From Pseudomonas botevensis (lineage in GTDB: Bacteria > Pseudomonadota > Gammaproteobacteria > Pseudomonadales > Pseudomonadaceae): a DNA stretch of 64,000 nt. Every line of letters starts with the position of its first letter. Positions within the stretch are counted from its first letter, which is position 1. The stretch is taken from positions 224,674 through 288,673 of the forward strand of contig NZ_JAHTKI010000009.1 of the NCBI RefSeq assembly GCF_019145475.1, given 5' to 3'. The translations under genes were made by a program, and so were the position numbers. Below the pieces are notes generated by a model that was not told the origin of the DNA, made no database searches, and worked only from the letters and a program-made list of their open reading frames with translations. Shown piece by piece: positions 31,002-39,806 of this stretch.

Positions 31002-32285
31002 TCAAACGCCCAGTTTGTCCCGCAGCCCGTAATACCATGCGCCCAGCGCGGCAAACGGTGTGCGCAGCATTTGCCCGCCAGGGAAGGGGTAATGCGGCAG
31101 ATCGGCAAACGCATCAAAACGCTCGGCCTGACCGCGCAGGGCTTCGGCCAATACCTTGCCGGCCAGATGCGTGTAGGTGACGCCGTGGCCGCTGCAACCC
31201 TGGGAGTAATAGATGTTGTCGCCCAGGCGTCCGACCTGCGGCAAGCGCGACAGAGTCAGCAGGAAATTTCCGGTCCAGGCGTAGTCAATCTTCACATCCT
31301 TGAGTTGCGGGAACGCCTTGAGCATTTTCGGGCGGATGATCGCCTCGATGTTCGCCGGATCCCGCGCGCCATAGACCACGCCGCCGCCGAAGATCAGACG
31401 TTTGTCACCTGTAAGGCGGTAGTAGTCGAGCAGGTAATTGCAGTCTTCAACGCAGTAATCCTGCGGGAGCAGGGTTTTCGCCAGTTCATCACCGAGGGGC
31501 TCGGTCGTGATGACCTGCGTACCGCACGGCATTGATTTGGCCGCCAGTTCCGGCACCAGATTGCCGAGATAGGCGTTGCCGGCCACGATGATGAACTTGG
31601 CCCTGACCTTGCCTTGCGGTGTATGCACCACCGGATTGGCGCCGCGCTCGATGCGCATGGCTGGCGATTGTTCGTAGATCGTGCCGCCCAGGGATTCCAC
31701 GGCGGCGGCTTCACCCAGCGCCAGGTTCAATGGATGAATATGGCCGCCGCTCATGTCGAGCATGCCGCCCACGTATTGATCACAGGCCACCACTTCGCGG
31801 ATGCGGCGCTGGTCGAGCAGCTCCAGTTGTGTGTGACCGAAGCGCTCCCACAGGCGCTTCTGTGATTCCAGGTGACCCATCTGCCTGGCCGAGAGGGCGG
31901 CGAACACGCCGCCGTCCTTCAGGTCGCACTGGATGTTGTATTTGCTGACCCGCTCACGAATGATCCGGCCGCCTTCGAACGCCATCTGCCCAAGCAATTG
32001 CGCCTGTTTCGGGCCGACCGTGCGCTCGATCACATCAATATCACGGCTGTAGCTGTTGACGATTTGCCCGCCATTGCGACCCGAGGCGCCGAAACCGACC
32101 TTGGCCGCCTCCAGTACAGTCACGCGAAAACCGTTCTCCAGCAGAAACAGGGCCGAGGAAAGCCCCGTATAACCAGCGCCAATCACACAGACATCCGTCT
32201 CCACATCATCCTGCAAGGCCGGACGTGGCGGTACGGCATTGGCCGATGCCGCGTAATAAGACTCTGGGTAAGGGGTGTTCGCCAT
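31002..32285 (-). CDS. FAD-dependent oxidoreductase (DAO family, PuuB/OrdL-like)
   Basis: 427 residues. The FAD loop DVCVIGAGYTGLSSALFLLE is at about 28-47, followed by GFGASGRNGGQIVNSYS. The rest fits the D-amino-acid-oxidase fold, including GCSGHGVTYTHLAGKVLAEAL near the C-terminus. The nearest functional type is gamma-glutamylputrescine oxidase, but related enzymes act on other amines or amino acids, so the substrate is uncertain. It is a single gene, convergent with xdhC and divergent from the tRNA-Val promoter. Confidence 0.9.
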   Translation of the reverse strand: MANTPYPESYYAASANAVPPRPALQDDVETDVCVIGAGYTGLSSALFLLENGFRVTVLEAAKVGFGASGRNGGQIVNSYSRDIDVIERTVGPKQAQLLGQMAFEGGRIIRERVSKYNIQCDLKDGGVFAALSARQMGHLESQKRLWERFGHTQLELLDQRRIREVVACDQYVGGMLDMSGGHIHPLNLALGEAAAVESLGGTIYEQSPAMRIERGANPVVHTPQGKVRAKFIIVAGNAYLGNLVPELAAKSMPCGTQVITTEPLGDELAKTLLPQDYCVEDCNYLLDYYRLTGDKRLIFGGGVVYGARDPANIEAIIRPKMLKAFPQLKDVKIDYAWTGNFLLTLSRLPQVGRLGDNIYYSQGCSGHGVTYTHLAGKVLAEALRGQAERFDAFADLPHYPFPGGQMLRTPFAALGAWYYGLRDKLGV

Positions 32286-32427
32286 CCTGCAGCCTCTGTT
32301 TAATATATTTTACGAGTGCGTCGATCCTACCCGAGTTGAAAATCCTCCGCCAGCCACCGGAAAATCTTCTTTGCCGGGGCGAAATTAAATATTTTGCATA
32401 TTCATAGGGTTAGGTGAAAAAAAGGTG

Positions 32428-32455
32428 TTGACACCCCTCCGGAATTCCGTAGAAT
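32428..32455 (+). promoter_or_regulatory. Sigma-70 promoter of tRNA-Val(GAC)
   Basis: TTGACA, 16 bases, TAGAAT, then a GC-rich discriminator (GCCGCC). The tRNA starts 14 bases later. Confidence 0.8.
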
Positions 32456-32468
32456 GCCGCCTCACAGC

Positions 32469-32545
32469 AGGCACGTAGCTCAGTTGGTTAGAGCACCACC
32501 TTGACATGGTGGGGGTCGTTGGTTCGAGTCCAATCGCGCCTACCA
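32469..32545 (+). tRNA. tRNA-Val (GAC anticodon)
   Basis: A 77-base cloverleaf with CCACC/GGTGG anticodon stem, loop TTGACAT, and encoded CCA. The acceptor arms AGGCACG and CGCGCCT leave an A-C mismatch at the fifth pair (32473 with 32537). Confidence 0.96.
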
Positions 32546-32574
32546 AACAAAATCCGCTCTGCTGGGCGGTCTAG

Positions 32575-32605
32575 AGGGGTCACCGGAAACGGTGACCCCT
32601 TTTTG
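32575..32605 (+). terminator. Terminator after tRNA-Val(GAC)
   Basis: AGGGGTCACCG and CGGTGACCCCT form a perfect 11-bp stem around GAAA, followed by TTTT. Confidence 0.93.
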
Positions 32606-32847
32606 CTTTCTGCGATTTGCAAAACTTTTGCAGAACCCATCTTGAGCGTTTCTGTGTCGGACTGGATTTTTCGGTTGTGGCTCAATTGCCGTCTATCAGC
32701 AATTTTTGTTATCAGCCATGAAAATAGTGTGGATATTGAAAGGCTTACGATTCTATTTAACCAACCGGTTATCGAAAATAGCTTGTTACAAGTACGTTGG
32801 TTCAGTAATATCCGTCCCGCGTTCACCACCACGGTTTATGCATTTTT
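32606..32847 (+). other. Gene-poor, AT-richer stretch ending in an orphan terminator
   Basis: No convincing coding frame is seen between the tRNA terminator and the second terminator at 32848. Base composition is clearly lower in GC than the neighbours. A small RNA ending at that terminator, or a decayed insertion next to the tRNA, are the two readings considered; no clear promoter settles it. Confidence 0.3.
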
Positions 32848-32885
32848 AAATCCCAAGCTTCCATCAGCTGCTTGGGATTTTTTTT
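32848..32885 (+). terminator. Orphan intrinsic terminator
   Basis: AAATCCCAAGC and GCTTGGGATTT form an 11-bp stem, followed by a long T-run. The tRNA upstream already has its own terminator, so this one ends some other transcript. Confidence 0.85.
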
Positions 32886-33024
32886 GCCTGCGATTTGCCT
32901 TCCTCTGATATCCCTTCCTGTCCTTTCGACAAGTATTGCGCTCGACGCTCTGTCGGGCAGAGTCACGCTTTATCGACTACTACTGTCTGGCCGATTTCCT
33001 ACTCTGCCTGGCGGGAGTTCATCA

Positions 33025-33480
33025 ATGCTAGTTCATTGGTTTCTTGCAGCGATTCATCTATTGGCGTTTGCCTTGGGCTTCTGGGCCGTGTTGACTCGTG
33101 GAACGGCATTCAGTCGTCTGGCGGCCGGGGCGGGTGAAGTTCGACGGGTATTGCTGGCGGACAATCTGTGGGGGATTTCGGCGCTGGTGCTGCTCGTCAC
33201 CGGCGGCATGCGCGCCTTTGGTGGTTACGAGAAGGGTTCTGATTATTACCTGCACCAACCGCTGTTCCATCTGAAGATGACGCTGTTTGTGCTGATCCTG
33301 CTGTTGGAGCTCGCACCGATGGTCACGCTGATCAAATGGCGTATTGCCCAGGCGCGGGGCGCGACCCTCGATATCGGACGTGCAAAGGTATTTGCCCGCA
33401 TCAGTCATGTCGAAGCGTTGTTGTTGATTCTGATGGTTGTGGCGGCCACCGGCATGGCGCGTGGCGTGACGTTCGGCTAG
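33025..33480 (+). CDS. DUF2214-family membrane protein
   Basis: 151 residues with four membrane helices (about 4-24, 45-65, 78-98 and 130-148). The family has conserved HWFLAAIHLLAFALGFWAV and ADNLWGISALVLLVTG; its function is unknown. The ATG at 33025 with GGGAG upstream fits the family start; an upstream reading of 51 residues is unlike a membrane protein N-terminus and overlaps the terminator. Confidence 0.85.
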   Translation: MLVHWFLAAIHLLAFALGFWAVLTRGTAFSRLAAGAGEVRRVLLADNLWGISALVLLVTGGMRAFGGYEKGSDYYLHQPLFHLKMTLFVLILLLELAPMVTLIKWRIAQARGATLDIGRAKVFARISHVEALLLILMVVAATGMARGVTFG

Positions 33481-33688
33481 ACGGACGGATTCCCTGCTCT
33501 TCTTCGGAAACGTCCGACAGCCAACCATTGAAATGATGGTTAGTATCGGTTGCGAAAAAAGGAGGCACGCGCAGGAGGGAGAGGCGTTGCGGGTTTCGTG
33601 GCCCATGAGGCAGGGGCGGTACGACGCTTGAATCTTTAGCCAGCCATTACACGAAGGCAAACGAACTGGCTACTGACTGCGATAGGGC

Positions 33689-33883
33689 TCAGGGAGTCTG
33701 CGGCTTGTCCGGGGCGGTCAGGCCAGCCTGAATGCGTTGGTAGATCTCTTCGCGGTGTACGGCAACGTTCTTCGGAGCGTTGATGCCGATGCGAACCTGT
33801 TGGCCGCTGACGCCGAGAATGGTGATCGTTATGTCGTCACCAATGTTTATGCTTTCACCGACTTTGCGGGTGAGTATCAGCAT
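33689..33883 (-). CDS. rsmE: CsrA-family RNA-binding regulator, RsmE type
   Basis: 64 residues. It binds GGA motifs in mRNA leaders as a dimer and blocks translation; in fluorescent pseudomonads it is sequestered by the RsmX/Y/Z RNAs under GacS/GacA control. The sequence starts [20 protein letters not shown] and has [19 protein letters not shown], closer to RsmE than to RsmA as I recall them. The ATG at 33883 has AAGGAGA upstream; that GGA could itself be a target for autoregulation. Confidence 0.93.
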   Translation of the reverse strand: MLILTRKVGESINIGDDITITILGVSGQQVRIGINAPKNVAVHREEIYQRIQAGLTAPDKPQTP

Positions 33884-34132
33884 GGTCTTCTCCTTGATTG
33901 CTTGTGGGGCACCTGATGCAGGCAGTGCAGAGGTCGGTGGTACGTATAGATTAGTGCGAAGTCTCACATTTTGGGTGCATCTTTCTGACGCGCAGATGCG
34001 GCATTAATTCCCAGCGCGTAACTATACAGGTGCTGTAATCATCAATCTCGTTGTTTTGTGCCCATTTTGTTGGACTCGGAAAGCATTCGCGAATGTTAAG
34101 ATCGCCGCTTTCGGAATTCAGAGGGACGCGTT

Positions 34133-34501
34133 GTGCGCAAATTGGTCTGGGTAGTCGCGGCTCTGGTCCTGGCAGGATGTGGTGAAGGCAAGAGTGTGGA
34201 TGCGCAAAAGCCGAAGTCGGAGGCCGTTGCGGCGTCTGCCGTAGCCTCGGCACCACAGTGGGATCTTGAGGTGCGTGGTGAAACCACTCAGGCGGTCAGC
34301 GACCTGAGCGGCTGGTTGATCGAGCACGCTTTTGTGCCCAGCGTGATCAAGGACAGCAGTGGCAATACCCGGATTCTGGTTGGCCCGTTCAACTCGAAAG
34401 CCGATGCCGAAGCGCGTCAGGTTGAGTTGAATGCTGCCCTGGTTCGGGCGAAAAAGCAGAACATCGAATCGCTGGTGATCGAGCGCACAGCCGCTCAGTA
34501 A
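34133..34501 (+). CDS. Small SPOR-domain lipoprotein
   Basis: 122 residues. A lipoprotein signal ends in LVLAGC (lipidated Cys about 16), a short linker follows, and residues about 42-120 look like a SPOR fold (WDLEVRGETTQAVSDLSGWL, then TRILVGPFNSKADAEARQVEL). It is likely a peptidoglycan-associated envelope protein. The start is GTG at 34133 with GAGGGA upstream. Confidence 0.85.
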   Translation: MRKLVWVVAALVLAGCGEGKSVDAQKPKSEAVAASAVASAPQWDLEVRGETTQAVSDLSGWLIEHAFVPSVIKDSSGNTRILVGPFNSKADAEARQVELNAALVRAKKQNIESLVIERTAAQ

Positions 34502-34586
34502 GGGATCCATTCGGCGGGGAAGGCTAAAGGGCGTCTGGTGTGGCTCGTTTCAATGGAGTTACCGACGAATCCAGAAGGAGCTCCCG

Positions 34587-35498
34587 ATGGCCTCCGCCAC
34601 ACCCTACAAATTGTTCGATGTAGTGCTGCGTCAAAAGCAACAGTTAAGCCCTCATCTGATGCGGGTAACGCTTTCCGGTCCGCCAGTGAGCGAGATGGCA
34701 ACCTGGGCGCCGGATCAGCGGGTCAAACTGTTTTTCCCTGCCCAGAATGGGTCGCCTTCAAGACTGGCTCAAAGTGAAGGCTGGTATAACCGTTTCCGTT
34801 CAATGCTGGCGGATCGGCGTCCGGCAATGCGCACCTATACCATCCGTCATTTGCGTGCAGAGCAGGGCGAGGTGGACATCGATTTTGTCTTGCACGGTGA
34901 GACCGGTCCCGCCTCGCGATGGGCGTTGCATGCGCAGCCGGGAGAGTCGATGCAGATTCTGGCGCCCGACAGCCGTTTCTCGGGCAAAGAAGCAGGTGGC
35001 TACGAGTGGAAGCCTCCACAGAACCTGAAGCAGGTTTTGCTGGTGGCCGATTCGACTGCGTTGCCGGCCGCGATGGGAATCCTGGACGAACTGGCGGCAC
35101 TTGCCGAGCCGCCACAGACCCAGGCGTTTTTCGAGGTGGAGAGTACGCAGGACATGCTGCCGGTCCCGGATTGGCCGGGTCTGTGCGTGGAGTGGCTGAT
35201 TCGGGAACAGGCGGGGGCGGCAGTGGCTGGCACGCTGATGGTGGAGGCGGTGCGTCAGGCCGTATTGCCAGTGGATGCATCGTCAGTCGGCCAAGCGATC
35301 GAGTTGGCGGATGTCGACATAGACAAGGACATTCTCTGGGAGGTTGCCGACCTGGCTGCCGAGGGATTCTATGGCTGGGTCGCCGGCGAGTCCGCTGCGG
35401 TGATGAGTCTGCGCAAACATCTGATCAAGGAGCGTGGCATTCCTCGTGACTCGCTCAATCTGATGGGCTACTGGCGTTACAACAAGCCCGGCAGCTAG
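34587..35498 (+). CDS. Siderophore-interacting protein (ViuB/FAD ferric reductase family)
   Basis: 303 residues. An N-terminal FAD-binding barrel (about 8-145; RTYTIRHLRAEQGEVDIDFVLHG contains the flavin-binding RxYT) is followed by a SIP NAD(P)H domain (about 148-300; VLLVADSTALPAAMGILDEL and WVAGESAAVMSLRKHLI). Such cytoplasmic enzymes reduce ferric siderophores to release iron. No siderophore genes or clear Fur box are next to it. GAAGGAGCTCCCG precedes the ATG. Confidence 0.93.
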   Translation: MASATPYKLFDVVLRQKQQLSPHLMRVTLSGPPVSEMATWAPDQRVKLFFPAQNGSPSRLAQSEGWYNRFRSMLADRRPAMRTYTIRHLRAEQGEVDIDFVLHGETGPASRWALHAQPGESMQILAPDSRFSGKEAGGYEWKPPQNLKQVLLVADSTALPAAMGILDELAALAEPPQTQAFFEVESTQDMLPVPDWPGLCVEWLIREQAGAAVAGTLMVEAVRQAVLPVDASSVGQAIELADVDIDKDILWEVADLAAEGFYGWVAGESAAVMSLRKHLIKERGIPRDSLNLMGYWRYNKPGS

Positions 35499-35500
35499 CC

Positions 35501-35541
35501 ACAAAAAAGGCCTCGAACTTAATGTTCGAGGCCTTTTTTGT
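35501..35541. terminator. Bidirectional terminator between the SIP gene and endA
   Basis: An 18-base arm ending GCCTCGAAC pairs fully with its complement; it has A6 on one side and T6 on the other, so it serves both convergent genes. Confidence 0.95.
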
Positions 35542-35551
35542 GCGCGGTAGG

Positions 35552-36241
35552 TCAACCGCAGGCTTTCATATTCACCGGTCCGACGAACTCATTGCCGCGA
35601 CCCATCACGCACGCCACGCTTTGATTACGCTGGCGTTCCCAGTCCTGGACCGGGTAAGTCTTGTCCCATGCTTCGTAGAGTTGCCGGTCTTGCTTCGACA
35701 GGCGCAAGCCATATTGCTTGCTCATGTAGAAATAGGTGCGGGCGATCATGCCGCGAATCGAAGGGCGGGGCATGACCTTCTTCGCCTTGAAGTCGACCTG
35801 AGTCAGGCATGAGCCGTACTGGCCTTTCTGCACAGGCAGCCAGCCGTAGCTGAAATTGCTGCGGTCGCCGTTGACCTCGCCGATGCTCGGCACGAGGTTG
35901 TGCAAGTCGGCTTCGGCTTTCTGATAGGACGGATCGTAGCGCGTGCAATTCTTGCGACCGCCGTCCTGCCAGCACTGACGCTGATGGCCAAACTCCCAGG
36001 CCGGGACAATATGTTCCCATTCGATTCGTGATGCGCGTTTGGCGTTTTTGCGGGGCACATAACCGCAAGCGGCCAGATCTACCTTGTTGCCTGTGTATTT
36101 GCAGCCGCAATAAAACTCGGTGGACTGTGGTGCGTACAGCTTCCAGGCGACCTTCTTGGCTTCGTTGAATGTGCGCGGCGCAGCAGCCTGGGCACCGATG
36201 GAAATGAACAGCAACAGCAAAGCAAAACAGCGGACACTCAT
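35552..36241 (-). CDS. endA: Secreted or periplasmic endonuclease I
   Basis: 229 residues with a Sec signal peptide (1-19, ending GAQAA). The His-Me (beta-beta-alpha metal) nuclease site is RIEWEHIVPAWEFG with the later Asn in DLHNLVPSIGEVNGDRSNF. Seven to eight Cys, including CGCKYTG and DLAACGY, fit the disulfide-rich EndA family. It degrades double-stranded DNA non-specifically. The ATG at 36241 has AAGGAAG upstream; the DUF1654 gene ends four bases before it. Confidence 0.95.
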   Translation of the reverse strand: MSVRCFALLLLFISIGAQAAAPRTFNEAKKVAWKLYAPQSTEFYCGCKYTGNKVDLAACGYVPRKNAKRASRIEWEHIVPAWEFGHQRQCWQDGGRKNCTRYDPSYQKAEADLHNLVPSIGEVNGDRSNFSYGWLPVQKGQYGSCLTQVDFKAKKVMPRPSIRGMIARTYFYMSKQYGLRLSKQDRQLYEAWDKTYPVQDWERQRNQSVACVMGRGNEFVGPVNMKACG

Positions 36242-36245
36242 TGAA

Positions 36246-36485
36246 TCAATCTTCCTTAGGCACAACCCAGAAAATCTGCACACCACCATCGTCGCGATAA
36301 GCGAGCGTGACGTTGTCGTTCTCGTCAATCTCCTCAAGCAAGCGCTCCCACTCATCCACGGGTTCATCCGCGAGGCGGAAAATCAGGGCGGCTTTGGCTT
36401 TTTGTGCGGAGGGGGAATTGATGATTTTTTGAACACGCATGCCCATGCGTTCGTAAGCGTCAGGAGCATCAGGGGAGGTGGCCAC
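36246..36485 (-). CDS. DUF1654 protein, probably SOS-controlled
   Basis: 79 residues of the pseudomonad DUF1654 family (YERMGMRVQKIINSPSAQKA, then ALIFRLADEPVDEWERLLEE and DNVTLAYRDDGGVQIFW). The family has no known activity. A GTG start at 36485 is preferred: AAGGA lies 7 bases before it, while ATGs at 36515 and 36536 have no such site and one falls inside the LexA-like box. endA follows after four bases, so the nuclease may share the transcript. Confidence 0.8.
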   Translation of the reverse strand: MATSPDAPDAYERMGMRVQKIINSPSAQKAKAALIFRLADEPVDEWERLLEEIDENDNVTLAYRDDGGVQIFWVVPKED

Positions 36486-36503
36486 GAGGTTATCCTTATT
36501 AAG

Positions 36504-36519
36504 CTGTACGTGCATACAG
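36504..36519. promoter_or_regulatory. LexA (SOS) box
   Basis: CTGTACGTGCATACAG has the full CTGT-N8-ACAG form of the gamma-proteobacterial LexA site and lies 19 bases upstream of the DUF1654 GTG start. Confidence 0.75.
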
Positions 36520-36640
36520 TATTTAACTGTGGGCATTTTCGCAACTGCTTAAAATTAAAGAGAATCCTCTGACAGCGCTTTTCCGGTTTTGATGTGGTGC
36601 AGGTTAAATTTTTCTGCAGGAAAGATCAGAATCAACTGTA

Positions 36641-36687
36641 GGCATCTCCTCACCACTCGCCGCAATGGCGAGTGGTGAGGAGATGCC
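36641..36687. repeat. Perfect 21-bp inverted repeat downstream of ansB
   Basis: Positions 36641-36661 pair without mismatch with 36667-36687 around GCAAT. A second small hairpin (CCCGATC / GATCGGG, 36687-36707) abuts it on the ansB side. No T-run follows, so it may be a transcription stop aided by another factor or an mRNA 3' stabiliser. Confidence 0.85.
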
Positions 36688-36716
36688 CGATCAAGAGCGG
36701 ATCGGGCGGAGGCGAA

Positions 36717-37844
<1,128 letters not shown>

Positions 37845-37895
37845 TCATCTAGATGCACCCCCGACCGATCTGAATGCCTGGGGTATCGGGAGGGG

Positions 37896-37911
37896 AGCAG
37901 GATCTGTACCA
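37896..37911 (-). promoter_or_regulatory. Sigma-54 (RpoN) promoter of ansB
   Basis: On the minus strand TGGTACAGATCCTGCT matches TGGYACR-N4-TTGCW with one mismatch and correct GG-N10-GC spacing. The start point would fall near 37884, giving an 80-base leader. Confidence 0.8.
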
Positions 37912-37997
37912 GACGTACTGTGCTTGAGGGAAATGTTTAACCTTATGATTTAAATCAAGATTTGTTCATGGCAAGGTCATCTGCAAAGGGCCGCGCA

Positions 37998-38042
37998 TCC
38001 GGGTATCCGAACGCGGGGCATTTTCCTGGTCGGATCTCCGAA
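37998..38042. promoter_or_regulatory. Two tandem AauR-like enhancer sites
   Basis: TCCGGGTATCCGAA (37998-38011) and GTCGGATCTCCGAA (38029-38042) each match TTCGG-N4-CCGAA at nine of ten fixed positions. They are 31 bp apart, three helical turns, and about 90-145 bases upstream of the sigma-54 promoter. Confidence 0.65.
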
Positions 38043-38142
38043 AAGGACTACACGACATTGATTGGCGATTCCCACAGCTTTCTAAAGAAATCGAGGTTCT
38101 GGTCGATTTGTATGAAAAGGAATACACATCTCAGGGGCTTTT

Positions 38143-38595
38143 ATGTCGATGACAATTGGTTTTTCGGATCCGGGCAAGGTCACCATCGGTGGTCGATCTG
38201 TCGATACGATCAATGCGCTGAAAAAGGCCGATCAGGAAGCGGCGGAGAAGGCGAAGGATAAGGATGAAGGTGCTCCCGCTCAGGTCAGAACCGGTGGCGC
38301 CGCTCCGGAGGAAAAGGCAGATGAAAGCGGTGGGGCAGGCGGCCAGAGTCTCACGGTAAAAATGCTGCTCAAGCGCATGAAGGAGTTGCAGAAACAGCTG
38401 CAGGAACAACAACAGCAACTGGCGGCTGCGCAGGCTGCGAAGTATCCGACGGAAGAGGCCAAGACGACGGCCGTCACGGCTGTTCAGGGACAGATCGCTC
38501 AGACCAATGCGGCGCTTGCCGTTGTGGCCGGCAGCCTGGCCAAGGAACTTGCCAAAGAAGCGGGTAGCGGTTCGGTGATCAACACCACGGCATGA
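38143..38595 (+). CDS. Hypothetical coiled-coil protein (FlxA-like)
   Basis: 150 residues, no signal or membrane segment. The N-terminus starts SMTIGFSDPGKVTIGG, residues about 25-60 are Lys/Glu/Ala-rich and look disordered, and residues about 70-100 form a Gln-rich coiled coil (MLLKRMKELQKQLQEQQQQL). The C-terminus is Ala-rich and helical. This shape is like FlxA-type proteins, but I do not recognise a firm family. GGGGC lies upstream of the ATG. Confidence 0.7.
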   Translation: MSMTIGFSDPGKVTIGGRSVDTINALKKADQEAAEKAKDKDEGAPAQVRTGGAAPEEKADESGGAGGQSLTVKMLLKRMKELQKQLQEQQQQLAAAQAAKYPTEEAKTTAVTAVQGQIAQTNAALAVVAGSLAKELAKEAGSGSVINTTA

Positions 38596-38649
38596 TGAAA
38601 GGGCGGTTCTGCAAGGAATCGCCCTACGAAAAAAGCAGATTTTCAATCG

Positions 38650-38678
38650 TTGACAAATGTCGGCGGGATTCGCATAGT
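38650..38678 (+). promoter_or_regulatory. rbs operon promoter
   Basis: TTGACA, 17 bases, CATAGT. The predicted start point is at about 38686, next to the operator palindrome. Confidence 0.65.
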
Positions 38679-38686
38679 TCGGTCTA

Positions 38687-38700
38687 CGCAAACGTTTGCG
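38687..38700. promoter_or_regulatory. RbsR operator
   Basis: CGCAAACGTTTGCG is a perfect 14-bp palindrome of the LacI-family type with a central CG. It covers the expected transcription start of rbsB, so RbsR binding would block initiation. Confidence 0.8.
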
Positions 38701-38793
38701 CGGCTTTCGTGGTGGTCTATCCATTGACGCAAGTGGTGCAGCTTATGCCAGTGCAAGCGTTGCTCACAATAATCATAAGATCGGAGTGAACCC

Positions 38794-39750
38794 ATGAAGC
38801 TGCCATTCGCTGGACGTCTTCTCGCTGTCGCTATGCTGGCTGCCGCGTCCGCCGCACTGCCTGTCTCTTCGGCTTTCGCCGAATCCCCTGAAAAACCCAA
38901 AGTCGCACTGGTCATGAAGTCCCTGGCCAACGAATTCTTCCTGACCATGGAAGACGGCGCGAAGGCCTATCAGAAAGAACACTCCGCTGATTTCGACCTG
39001 ATCTCCAACGGCATCAAGGACGAGACCGACACCGCGAACCAGATTCGTATCGTCGAGCAAATGATCGTGTCCAAGGTCGACGCTCTGGTGATCGCGCCGG
39101 CCGACTCCAAGGCCATGGTGCCGGTCATCAAGAAAGCGGTGGATGCCGGTATCACCGTGATCAACATCGACAATCAGCTTGATCCGCAAGTCGTCAAAAG
39201 CAAAAACATCAACGTTCCGTTCGTAGGCCCGGACAACCGCAAGGGTGCGCGTCTGGTCGGCGAATACCTGGCCAAGCAACTGAAGGCCGGGGATGAAGTT
39301 GGCATCATTGAAGGGGTCTCCACCACGACCAATGCCCAGGCCCGTACGGCCGGTTTCAAGGACGCGATGGAGGCGGCGCAAATCAAGGTCGTGTCGCTGC
39401 AGTCCGGTGACTGGGAAATCAACAAAGGCAATCAGGTTGCCTCCTCGATGCTGAGCGAATACCCGGAAATCAAGGCTTTGCTGGCCGGTAACGACAGCAT
39501 GGCCGTCGGTGCCGTTTCCGCTGTGCGTGCCGCTGGCAAGGCCGGCCAGGTGAAGGTGGTCGGTTACGACAACATCAACGCCATCAAGCCAATGCTCAAG
39601 GACGGTCGTGTGCTGGCCACCGCAGACCAGTTCGCCGCCAAGCAGGCGGTGTTCGGCATCCAGACCGCGCTGAAAATCATCAAGGGCGAGAAAGTCGACA
39701 GCGGTGCCAACGGCGTGATCGAAACGCCGGTTGAACTGGTTACCCAATAA
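38794..39750 (+). CDS. rbsB: Ribose ABC transporter, periplasmic binding protein
   Basis: 318 residues with a Sec signal peptide (1-29, ending SSAFA). The Peripla_BP_4 fold covers the rest (KVALVMKSLANEFFLTMEDGA, NGIKDETDTANQIRIVEQMI, VINIDNQLDP, VVGYDNINAIKPML). It captures ribose for RbsA/RbsC. It is first in a six-gene operon; GGAGTGAACCC precedes the ATG, and a 93-base leader follows the operator. Confidence 0.96.
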   Translation: MKLPFAGRLLAVAMLAAASAALPVSSAFAESPEKPKVALVMKSLANEFFLTMEDGAKAYQKEHSADFDLISNGIKDETDTANQIRIVEQMIVSKVDALVIAPADSKAMVPVIKKAVDAGITVINIDNQLDPQVVKSKNINVPFVGPDNRKGARLVGEYLAKQLKAGDEVGIIEGVSTTTNAQARTAGFKDAMEAAQIKVVSLQSGDWEINKGNQVASSMLSEYPEIKALLAGNDSMAVGAVSAVRAAGKAGQVKVVGYDNINAIKPMLKDGRVLATADQFAAKQAVFGIQTALKIIKGEKVDSGANGVIETPVELVTQ

Positions 39751-39806
39751 GTCTTCTGGCAACACAATGGCGCTCGCCCGTCCGGGCGGGCGCATGGAGA
39801 GTTTTT

